From positions 1 through 20,780 of the forward strand of contig JABANP010000719.1 in the NCBI GenBank assembly GCA_013115135.1: DNA of 20,780 nt, written 5' to 3'. Made by a program: the position numbers and the translations under genes. Source of the stretch: Perkinsus olseni (Eukaryota > Perkinsozoa > Perkinsida > Perkinsidae). Shown here in pieces: positions 1 to 8,587 of this stretch. The notes beneath the pieces were generated by a model. It was not told where the DNA came from and made no database searches. It saw only the letters and a program-made list of their open reading frames with translations. How positions within the stretch are numbered: position 1 is the first letter of the stretch; each line of letters starts with the position of its first letter.

Positions 1-53
1 AGCCAATAGAATAGGAGAGACTTATTTCTTCTATGGTAAGAGGAACAATACAG

Positions 54-945
54 TGGAGATGCACCCGCAAACGCGTGAAAACAGTTTTACGCGAAGTATT
101 CCAAGCGTGAAACGCGATGTGTTGTGTAGTGATACCACTTCGCGGTATAACGCGCGTTTAACGCCATAACGCGTTAAACGGCAACGCCATAACGCGGTAT
201 AACGCGTACTACGCGTTATCGCGGTAGAAAAACGCGTATAACACAACGCGTTGCGGCGGTTCGCACCTATTCTTCTACTGCCGAGTCCGACATTAACTTA
301 AACACAGCTCAGCGCACTCGCGTGACTTGATAGTTTCTCGTACGTCGATACCATCCGGTTGTGTTCCACGTTCAGTGCTCAACATTACGCTTGGCGTTAT
401 CATCACGCGGTATACATATCGCGTTATGAGCCCATTTCGCGTTTTACGCGTTATACTCTGACTTGATGCTCATAACGCGTTGTGTTTTTCGATCGTAGAG
501 AAATGCGGAATGATTTCTTGTGGGGGAAACCTCTAGCTGTGGTTCGAAGTGATTAGGATCACCCTTGTGTGTGCGGCCCGGGCGAGCGCGAAAGTTTGTG
601 CGGGCTGTGGCACCAGATGACTGGCCAGTGAGCTAGTCGTGGAGTAATATATGGAGGTGTTGGTGGATGTGCAAAGAAGTGTTATAGCTCTTTCCCATCC
701 CTCCCATTCCCTTGACGTTGGGGGACCCGGAGTGGCTTGGGGTTTTGGAGTTTGATGGTCTTGACGTAATCTCCTTACCCTAGCTACTTCCGGGTCTGCA
801 TTCGCGAATCCGGTCTCGAGGTGTCGGACACCTGGTGTCCCCTCTCGCGGGTTCTGGTTTCGCGTATGCCTCTCCCAACCTCAGCGTCTATGGGTTTCCT
901 AACGCGTGAAACACCCGCGTTTCACACAACACGGGTGCATCTCCA
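54..945. repeat. Pair of 14-bp inverted repeats about 890 bp apart
   Basis: Positions 54-67 read TGGAGATGCACCCG, and 932-945 are its exact reverse complement. Sequence just inside each copy is also related (GCGTGAAAC-type words), though not collinear. This could be the ends of a non-autonomous DNA element or an inverted duplication. I see no convincing target-site duplication outside the arms. Confidence 0.4.
60..480. repeat. ACGCG-rich degenerate repeat tract
   Basis: The pentamer ACGCG occurs more than a dozen times in about 420 bases, mostly inside variants of TAACGCGTTA or TAACGCGGTA, for example near 147, 167, 191, 203, 213, 233, 245, 407, 447 and 475. Spacing is irregular, so this is not a clean tandem satellite. 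It is CpG-rich compared with its surroundings. An open frame on the minus strand (31-246) simply follows the repeat and resembles no protein I know. A further related unit, GCGTGAAAC, appears at about 105 and again near 905. Confidence 0.7.
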
Positions 946-1028
946 GTATAGCGTAATCGATCCGATAGAGCTATGGGAATTGTGTATAGGAGACAGAAAG
1001 ACAGATTACACAACACGCCCCCCTTCTC
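481..1028. other. Non-coding stretch beside retroelement end
   Basis: No gene is recognisable here. Because pol ends at 1029 on the minus strand, this is where the 3' LTR of that element would be expected, but the partner LTR is not in the window, so no boundary can be drawn. There is a 7-bp perfect inverted repeat with a one-base centre at 819-833, and a GTGAAAC/GTTTCAC inverted pair at 906-925. Confidence 0.4.
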
Positions 1029-1694
1029 TTAAGGAGTGTATCTCTCGGGAGGCTTTCTAACTCTACCACTTCTTCTTGGGATTGTTAACGGGGTATCTTT
1101 CTCCTCGAGATCTTCTTGATGTTCTTGTTGATCTTCCACAAGAGGCTCCACTTGTTCATCTTCTACTTGGATACACGGTAAATCACTATACTTAGCAGAG
1201 GCACTAGAGATCAGTGCTCGTCGAGAGGACCGTAGTTTCATGAAACCATCATCATAATCATTACCAGGAGGTACAGCACGTAGTTGTGAAGGATGGGCCA
1301 CCTTGTGATCACCAGAAAGCAGGGAGACAATGTCGACACGGCTGCATGATAACCATCGATCCACAACATAAAACAGTGGACCAAAGACAGGTTCCGTCTT
1401 TGGAAAGGAAGAGTACTTGGACCGTAATAAAACGAGGGAGCCAGACGGGAGACTCTTTTCCGCGTCACTAGCAGTCGGGCGATACTCCGCTTGCAGTCGT
1501 CGACTCAGTTTGCACCACATGGATGGAGAGCCATAGAATACACTTATTGGAGAGAGACCATGAGCACCGTGGGAGACCGAGTTGTAGATGTGAACAGTAT
1601 ATGAACCGAAGAGATATGCCTGGGTATCGCGATCATGAGGACAAGAAATATGGGAATAACACCAAGGGACAGCAGACGACTCGAGTCGAGTCAC
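1029..1694 (-). CDS. Ty3/Gypsy-like integrase, C-terminal end of pol (fragment)
   Basis: This is the tail of a retrotransposon integrase, the enzyme that inserts element DNA into the host genome. In the roughly 220 residues one sees a YN...HG..GLSPISVFYG segment, matching the 'YN..h.stG.sPf.l.yG' end of the integrase core. It is followed by a GSLVLLR strand and a GPLFYVV segment typical of the GPY/F module, then VAHPSQLRAV. A hydrophilic acidic linker leads to a terminal RRSGRVRKPPERYTP and a stop codon. That basic ending directly before the stop is common at the end of Gypsy pol. There is no chromodomain. Upstream the frame is broken near 1691, so this is a remnant and not an intact gene. 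A Copia-type element is less likely, because there reverse transcriptase would follow. Confidence 0.75.
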   Translation of the reverse strand: MTRLESSAVPWCYSHISCPHDRDTQAYLFGSYTVHIYNSVSHGAHGLSPISVFYGSPSMWCKLSRRLQAEYRPTASDAEKSLPSGSLVLLRSKYSSFPKTEPVFGPLFYVVDRWLSCSRVDIVSLLSGDHKVAHPSQLRAVPPGNDYDDGFMKLRSSRRALISSASAKYSDLPCIQVEDEQVEPLVEDQQEHQEDLEEKDTPLTIPRRSGRVRKPPERYTP

Positions 1695-1885
1695 TCGACT
1701 GTGACGCCAGACCTCAAGCTATCACTGGTTTTTCCACGTGCAAATACCATGTACTTCGAGATACGAGCTGTACCGACCGATGTTGTCCCTCGGCACTTAG
1801 TTGAGGCTGAGGTCGGCGAGGGAGACCCCCTGCAATCGGCCCATGGTGGTAGGCGTCCACTATCATATATAAGTAGATTGTGACT
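1691..1885 (-). pseudogene. Degraded integrase core upstream of the pol tail
   Basis: Reading the minus strand above the pol tail, one frame contains YMVFARGKTSDSL, which resembles the strand and helix that follow the first catalytic aspartate region of retroelement integrases. It stops at TGA (1691-1693), in a frame different from the C-terminal piece, so at least one frameshift separates them. Above about 1885 I find no further integrase similarity. The element therefore appears truncated as well as frameshifted. Confidence 0.5.
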
Positions 1886-2640
1886 CGCCGCTTGTTGCCA
1901 CTCGGACAGCAGGGTACTCTTGGGACACTCCGTATGTCCCTTGAGAGGTGACTTGAGGAGGCGTCACGTCACCTGTAGAACGCGTTTTGATGCTCTGGAA
2001 GGTGCAACGATGCTGCTGAGTAATACTGATGTTCTCAGCGAAAGTGAGCCAGGATACAAATAGGTTGAAGCATGGGAAGACTGCGCACAGGATACTACAC
2101 TGGGTGTAGTATACTCCGTCCCAGCAGTGCAGCAGCTGCGCGTATGCCTCACCACGTCACAAGAGCTAGGCGTCCCGGGGACACTGACCCCGAATGTAGC
2201 TGAACTGTAACTAGAGGTTCCTGACAGGAACTTCCTGTCGGAACGCGGTATGATGGCGATCCATCCCGCCTCGCTGAGCGCATCTGCCGCCTTACTTGAC
2301 TGTAACGCTCGAAGATACTACCGATGACCGCATGAGATAAGATAACTTTTGGTCCCAGCCCGAACCGACCCCGAACGGGTTTCGGGCTTAAATTGCAGCT
2401 TTTCGGGCCTTCTTCGGGACCCGGTCGGGACACAGAAAGGCCTTCCAGAGAACCTTTTTGTATCTTTCTGCTCCAGTTTCAGCAAGCGCTCTCTGTAGAC
2501 TTAAACAATATGTCAGCCATATGATATGGCCCACATCCATATCTCATATATTTCGAGCTAAATGATATATAGCCATTCACGTAATCCCCAGTAAGTCCAA
2601 TGTGTATTCTCTGGGGATCGGCCTCGGTGAGCTAGTTTCA
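1886..2640. other. Gene-free stretch with small inverted repeats
   Basis: No coding region is recognised. Two small hairpins are visible: 2092-2112 (9-bp arms, TGG loop) and 2217-2231 (7-bp arms around one A). Around 2355-2430 CCCGAACC- and TTTCGGG-type words recur, making open frames without homology. Confidence 0.4.
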
Positions 2641-2765
2641 CTGTAGTACTACTTAATACTGAGCACTCACTAAGTACTACTTAGCTCTATTGACTGGCAT
2701 CTACTGTAGTAGTACTAACTGAGTACTAGTACGAGTACCTAGAAAGCACCCCGTAGTACTGTACA
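2640..2765. repeat. Cluster of AGTACT/GTACTA palindromic words
   Basis: AGTACT or GTACTA words recur about every 10-20 bases across this stretch, including the perfect odd palindrome at 2670-2684 (7-bp arms around one C). It is not a regular tandem array. Confidence 0.5.
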
Positions 2766-2873
2766 TTTTTTTGGTTCGTATCTTATCGGTTATCCCGGTT
2801 ATCGTAGTCCGCTCAACGGACTCCGTTCCCGACTGTCGGTATATGAGTGGGATTACGTATCTGTTTGCTTACT

Positions 2874-2918
2874 ATAAGGCGTGTCTGAGTATCGTCACGA
2901 TACTCAGACACGCCTTAT
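2874..2918. repeat. Perfect 45-base palindrome (22-bp arms, 1-base centre)
   Basis: Positions 2874-2895 are the exact reverse complement of 2897-2918, with a single C at 2896 between them. The left arm begins ATAAGGCGTGTCTGAG. A second inverted repeat follows at once (2919-2924 with 2928-2933, loop ACT) and shares the ACGATACT core, so the whole 60 bases is strongly self-complementary. No coding frame uses it. Possible roles include the end of a mobile element, a transcript-end structure or a recombination-prone site. Confidence 0.9.
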
Positions 2919-2975
2919 GACGATACTATCGTCGCGAGTATTGATAAGTTTAACCATGGTGATGAGGGACTGTAC

Positions 2976-3021
2976 GCGCGCCGACGGCGCGCTATCGAGG
3001 CAAGTTGGGCCCCTCGGGGCC
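2976..3021. repeat. Two adjacent GC-rich hairpins
   Basis: GCGCGCC (2976-2982) pairs with GGCGCGC (2986-2992) across a three-base loop, and GGCCCC (3008-3013) pairs with GGGGCC (3016-3021) across TC. They continue the palindrome-dense zone that starts near 2090. Confidence 0.65.
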
Positions 3022-4451
3022 TGATCGCCCCCCAAAACCGAACCACGTCGGGCTTCCGGACAGTCACTTCTGGCCATCAGTGATACTGTTCATGAGAGTT
3101 CCCTTGGGAGAGCGGGATTGTGAGGAGGAGACCGCATAGAGCTCCTCTGTCTCAAACGGCCAACGTGAAATCCTCGAGCCCCCATATAGGCGGCCTTATC
3201 CGCCAAATAGACTTCTGAATGGTATAGTCATAAGGCTACTCACCAAGACTGTGGCATAATGCTCCATCACAGCACTCCTCGAGGACAAGAGCGATACGAA
3301 GAAGTGAGCGGCGCGTTGATCACACGCGTTATGGGCGTGCGCAGCAGCCTCCTGGAGCCAATTGAAGTGCCCACTTTTCCAAGTCCAAGTGGAGGGAAAG
3401 TAGTCCTTTCCAAACTTGGAGGAAAAAAGTGTATTGAGGTGCATCAATGACCCAGAGGATATCTTCAAGTACTTGGATCCACGTGCAGGGTCCTACTCCC
3501 AACCCTATTTCCACGCGAGTGCGCGATTTCCATGTTCCGGAGGAGGGTAATTTTTCCACCAGTCCCGCCGCCGCGGCGCGGGACTCCCGCGACTCCGAAG
3601 TGCAACCCGTTTTTTCCAAGCGCTTTCGTAACTTGATAGGGAGCAATAATTGTAGACGGAAACACTATTTCACGAGCATGGTCATGTCCCAAGACGATAA
3701 GTACACCTTTCAAAGACACCCAACCAATGACCAATTCACCTTATTCTGAATTCTCCAAGGTTCGGTTTCCCAAGTACCACGAGAAAGTTACCGAAAACGT
3801 TAAGTACAAGGAAAAGGTGGAGTTTTTTCGTCTTCCAAGTACCAATTTTTTCCAAGCTGGGTGCCATTCTCCATGCTGGCACTTTGATTCGAGAAAGATC
3901 GCCTAGGAAGACGTCTTGGAAAATGCACCCAGAAAGTCGGCCTTTTCGAGTAACATCACTTCAATAAAGCATGGGTGGAAAAACCGACCCATAAAGGTGG
4001 AACCCGGATTTTTTGCCGGGGACTTGGAACCCGGAATATCTCAATAATTGGCTTCTGATGTGGAGGGAACTCGTGTTACCTTCGCTCGCCTTTGTATTGG
4101 TGCAACGGTTCGCTCCGCTCAAGCTATGTACTTGCGTGCTCCTAAGCTTGGTTTTGCTCCGGAATTGTAGACCTTTTTAGGCTTTGCATCCAGTTTGCAG
4201 TTCGAGCTTCCTTGCCCCAAGGTTCGTTCGTCTACACTTCAACTATTGCCTTCAAGCTCACCCACGGTTTGTGTTGCGCAACTAGTTCGAATTGTACGGC
4301 CACCCTGAGCTTGCGTACAAGAGCACGGTCACCGTTCCCTTTCTCCTCTGGTACGGAAGCCATGACATCCAGGCTGCATCCTCACCAGCATCAGGCATTC
4401 ACGTCCTTTTCCGTCCTTCCCCGGACTACTCCAAACACGATATCGTTAATG
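3022..4451. other. Gene-free region with dispersed CCAAG words
   Basis: No homology-supported gene is visible, although open frames exist on both strands at 3196-3749. The words TTTTCCAAG and CCAAGTACCA recur: an exact 12-mer TTTTTTCCAAGC lies at 3610-3621 and 3846-3857, and CCAAGTACCA at 3770-3779 and 3835-3844. An inverted CTTGGAAAA lies near 3915. This may be decayed repeat sequence. The right part is the 3' flank of TYW1. Confidence 0.35.
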
Positions 4452-6239
4452 TCAGAAACACTCCATAGCCACTTTAGCATTACCTCTAGCTTCTAATTGC
4501 TCCACAGTGAGCTCAGTAGCGCGTGTATGCTGGGGGTCCATCCCAAGGGTCGGAGACGTCGGCCGAGTCCACTCAGGCGCCGGTAGGGAATACTCAGTAA
4601 ATGGCACACTCATTAGAGTCGACTCCTCGCCATTGTAATGGTCGGCTATGTATTTATTGAATTCATCGAAGTCGATCCAAACTGCTCGCTCTAATCCTCG
4701 CCGTACCAGCAAGGCACTGCAGCTGTGTTCATGCACGGCCGAGAGGGTGTACTCGCCGCCGAAACTGACACCATCAGCTGAGCAGCTGACTAGGAGCAAC
4801 GCGGAAGGGACTCAACTCGTATTGAAGCTTCTGTGCAAATCTGATTATATCGTCGAAGTAAGGGCAGTTGTCCATCGTCAGGCCGGTAGTGTCGCGGTTC
4901 CAACCGGCGAAGGTAGCTCCCTTTACCTGATAGGGCCCCACGTGCGTACTGGAGGGTTTTCGAGCAATGAACCTCTATAAAGTCGGCCTGCATAAGATCA
5001 ATAAGCTTGGCGTAGCCAGAGATATCTTCATCGTTAACGTCTTTTAGTATCGTCAACCTCGCAACCCTCCTCTGCTTTTCTTTCTTCTCAGCTGCTGCCT
5101 TCAACGACGCCAACAACCTCTCCCAGTAGTCTTTGAAAAGAGGACGATCGATCTGACGGACAAGATCATCTGGCCAGGTCCCACTTATCCATTCCACTAT
5201 GAACGCCGGACTTGCCTTCGTGTGACATCGGACGAGTTTGACTAATACGTGAAACAGTCCCAGGATACGAATATCTTCTGATTGGTGCATGTTGCATACT
5301 CGGCAAAAGACAGAAACGTCGGCGCATTAGCGACACGAATCGTGTCACACGATCTCTCACCCTCTTCAACTCTTCAGCATTCGATGCGTCGATAGAAATG
5401 TACAACTGTGTGACTTGAGGTAGATTGGCGAGTTCCTCTGGGTGTTGCCCGTTAGTAACTACCACGGCAATCCACACAAAGTCACGCGCCACGAAATTAT
5501 ACCCAAGAACGTCGACATACTGTACGGAGGGGTGTGGATGGCTCGGAGGAACTCGCCCATCTTCGGGTACATGACGGGCTCTCCCACCAGCGACAACGCT
5601 ACGTGGCTGAACAAGAGCAACAGCAGTGCCTAGGCGTGATCGTCCTTCAGCCTACCGCGGCTGAAGGGCTTCGGAGAAGCTGTTCTCATCAACTTGGGCT
5701 CCCTTCAAAGGTTTAATGATCTTCGCGAGGTGCTTGTCAACCATCTGCTGCACCAACCACTGGGGGTCGTCCGCCTAACAGAACGCTTCCTCCTCTTGTA
5801 GGCCCTCCTTCGACGATGAATGGTATACTCGAGAAGTCCCGTTATAACTCACCTCAAAGGATCCCCATTTGAGGGCGTTAGGATGAGTACTGCCGCGCCA
5901 ACAGAATGTGCATCGATTGGCGCAGGCCACGCTGGTGGTGGCCTCCATACACCTACGCTCATCTCTCAGGAATCTAAGGGTATCCTAGCCGTTTTACCGA
6001 TGGCTCTCGATACCGTAGAAGGTGTGCTTGTAGCAACCACCGTGACGTCGAAGGCTGCTCAGAACCCATCGACAGCGTTTCACCGCCGAGTGACTCCCTG
6101 AGGTAATCGATGCACCCGGGTTCGATCCCCACGTACAACTCCTGCTACCCACTAATTGATATCCTTTTGTTTGTAAACCTTCCCTAATGGAAGGTGTAAT
6201 CATCTCCTTAAGACGAGCTCCCCGCGATTTCGGAAACAT
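4452..6239 (-). CDS. TYW1: TYW1-like tRNA 4-demethylwyosine synthase without flavodoxin domain
   Basis: TYW1 is a radical-SAM enzyme. It builds the tricyclic 4-demethylwyosine from N1-methylguanosine-37 of tRNA-Phe, using pyruvate, an early step to wybutosine. Nine exons splice in frame to about 410 residues: 6149-6239, 5998-6097, 5853-5952, 5656-5774, 5503-5606, 5361-5458, 4973-5152, 4812-4926 and 4452-4777. All introns are GT...AG, of 34-78 bases apart from one of 208. Visible landmarks are MITPSIREGL, GSHSAVKRCRW, GGCYKHTFYGIESHR and CMEATTSVACANRCTFCW, whose C74-x3-C78-x2-C81 binds the Fe-S cluster. Then come HVALSLVGEPVMYP, VTNGQHPEEL, IDRPLFKDYW, KGATFAGWNRDTTGLTM and an HEHS motif. The usual eukaryotic N-terminal flavodoxin domain is absent: only about 330 bases separate this ATG from the next gene, and they hold no flavodoxin sequence. 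The 34-base intron (4778-4811) is the least certain join. Confidence 0.93.
5482..5498. repeat. Copy 1 of a shared 17-18 bp motif (TYW1 intron)
   Basis: TCACGCGCCACGAAATT, inside the 44-base TYW1 intron 5459-5502. It differs from the other two copies by lacking one C. Confidence 0.85.
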
Positions 6240-6569
6240 CGAGACAACTAGGGGAATCTTGCGTTGCTCCTATCTCCTCTCTCCCGCGTGCATCTACCCC
6301 CGAAAAGCTTCTCAGACGTAGTGATGTTCGGAAAGACTTCCCCGCTGGAATACATAATTTCTCGATCGCAGTTAAAGACAGCACACGTCAGTGTCCAGTC
6401 AACCGCCCAGGACCGCCTTTTTTCATATAAGTATGAACTAGTTTTGGGATCCTTCCCTCTTGAAAAACTTGCATTTCCTCAACGCCCCAAGATAGCGGTG
6501 ATATTGATAAACCAACAAAGCCATCCTCCTCGAAGTGGCAAGCAATGACAATGAACACAAAGGGTACAG
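6240..6569. other. Intergenic gap between TYW1 and the LOTUS gene
   Basis: This is the spacer between two same-strand genes. A short minus-strand frame starting with ATG near 6523 ends at TAG within about 80 bases and shows no domain. I find no flavodoxin sequence here. It probably holds the 3' end of the LOTUS gene and the TYW1 5' leader. Confidence 0.5.
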
Positions 6570-8163
6570 CTATGATGAGTCGGCGGCCAGCTGGCCTTCC
6601 ACTAATCCATACAGACGTGTCAGATGTTCTCCCTGATGACGATGGGTGTCGCTCATTACTTGGATCACTTGATGCAACGGTGAGGCCACACCTGAGTCCA
6701 CCCTATCAGAATTATTGGCCGCGCGACATATCAACTCACCCTTCGTCTGTTGCTGTGAGGCGTTCTCGTGGGCCACGGCAACAGCCTCCATCTGGTTGAG
6801 TATCTTAGCCTGAAGCAGAGCGATGCACGATCATGATGATGGTGGTGGTGCGCACGGACCTGGTTGACCTGCTGACTCTGCAGGCTCTTGATTAGCTGCA
6901 GTAAGTTGACCAATTGTGTCTTAGCCGCTGAGTCGCCCGCTTTTCGCTGAGAGGAGGATGAGAAGGATGGATGGGAGGACAGAAGGTTGAGACGAAACGC
7001 GTGATGCTAAGCCGCTGCTGGACACATTCTATCGCTATCATGCACATGCGCCAACCTGAATACCATCTACACTAATGCTCCTCACGGAATTGCCTCGAAA
7101 GAACGATCTGCTGAGAAGACCAGAGGAAAAGAAACAGAGAAGCCACGAAAGACGCGACCGATGGGAGGATCGGAACAGCCTTGCCAAGAGGAGCCTCAAC
7201 TCACCTTTCCCCTTCTGGGCTTGCTTCCACGCCCACTACCAGCAGCAGCAGCCGGTGCTTCTGCCGGGGTCTGCCATCATTGATTTCACGAAGCACCAGC
7301 TCGCAGGCTGCGAGTCGCAGCCTCGAAGCTACTACTACCTCCTCGGTATTCCCAGTTTCAGGAGACCTCTCGACCGGCGTCATGGGAGAGTCTGCGTCAG
7401 CAGCGACAGTATCCACCGACATAGCAGAGGACGTCGGGTCGACGTCCCGAAGGACAACATAGTCCTCTGAAAGACACTCCCTTCCGCTCCGGCACCTCCG
7501 GTCATACCCTTCCTACTGTATGAGAACTCTGGCTCATCCAAAGGCTTCACGAATTTGACGCCGCTGTAGGCCGTGACCTCAACAATCTCGAATGCCTAGG
7601 GAGGACCATGACCGTAAAGGGAAGTGACGCCGTAGGAAAATGACGGTCCAGCCCGGCTCCAAAGGCGACAGTAATTGCCGAGAGGAATCAGCCACGGATC
7701 TCACGCAGTTCCGACGACCTCACAAAGTGGCGATAGGGCCAAATGAGCCAGGAAAAACCATAATCAAGATCCGTGATGGAAGTAGTCGCGAATTGGATTC
7801 ACCGCACCGCTTGATTCATACGGCGCCAAGGACCCCGCCAACGTCCCCACCTGATCGAAGGTTTTGATGAAGCTGAGGGCAGTATCAAAGCCCAGCATGT
7901 TGAGACTGAGGGGGATGTTCCATCTATTATAGAAGGTCTCCTCTACCGCCCGTAACGGTATCCCTTCACTCTTCTTCGCATCACTGGCAGCAGCACTCCT
8001 CTGAGCCTGCACGAAAAACTTAATGGTTCTTTTAGCGGAGCGAAGCCGACCTTCAGAGCGTCAGCCAGGGCCACGTGAAGTGCCTGGGCGATCATCGACA
8101 CAGTACGGCTCTCTGGTGTTGGGAAGTCCTTGGAGCAAGTCAGGCTGCTGACCGCTGGCACGC
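6570..8163 (-). CDS. LOTUS (OST-HTH) domain protein with C-terminal coiled coil, 5' end unresolved
   Basis: LOTUS/OST-HTH is a small winged-helix fold found in germ-granule and RNA-associated proteins, where it binds RNA or helicases. Exons 8051-8163, 7851-8006, 7508-7595 and 7205-7466 join in phase. They give IPLRAVEETFYNRW, then IPLSLNMLGFDTALSFIKTF, then the wing AFEIVEVTAYSGVKFVKP. This is the expected order of helices, a LGF..L..FI core and the closing beta strands. Next come a Ser/Thr/Glu-rich linker and, near 6780-6950, a Gln-rich heptad segment (LLQLIKSLQSQQVNQ, later AVAHENASQQQTK) likely to form a coiled coil. The last exon ends LVEGQLAADSS, with the stop at 6570-6572. Introns are 41-255 bases. 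Further exons must lie above 8163, up to about 8550, but I could not assign them. The join between 7205 and about 6960 is tentative. Domain call is firm; biological role is not. Confidence 0.75.
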
Positions 8164-8587
8164 CTGAGGGGATCAACGATAATGATTAATACAACAACAA
8201 ACGCCCCGGGCTGTCTTTCTCGGGTACATGCCGGTTGATTGCGAGTGGATTTGGGCAAGTTCTGGTATTGTGCAAAGCGGGAGGGGAAATGTTGCAAATA
8301 GGAGAGCAAGGGAGACGAGCAGTGCCAGACCCTCACTGCCTTGCTCAAGGAAAGCCGCTGGTCAGAGTCAGAAGCTCGTCGAAGTATCCAGACTCCGGGT
8401 GATGAGCATCACAGAAGGGGTCGCATGTTGCGTTCCAGAATTTAATGATCAACATCCACGTCGCTGCTGCGGACAGCTCCATCCCATCACGCTTCCCCTG
8501 TTCATCACAGTATCATTGAAGCAAGGGAAAGTAAGCTAATCTATACCAAAATTGCACTTCTACTCAACTAAACTTTTCTTGACGCAG

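Noticed and set aside
819..833. Small AGGTGTC/GACACCT palindrome
   Set aside because: At 7-bp arms it is short, isolated and expected by chance in a window this size.
6112..6138. tRNA-like B box (GGGTTCGATCCCC)
   Set aside because: It lies within a 51-base TYW1 intron, and the bases around it do not form a T stem, anticodon arm or acceptor stem.
6240..6569. Hidden flavodoxin exon for TYW1
   Set aside because: No GTQTGTA-like FMN loop or other flavodoxin motif could be read in any minus frame, and the space is too short for the domain.
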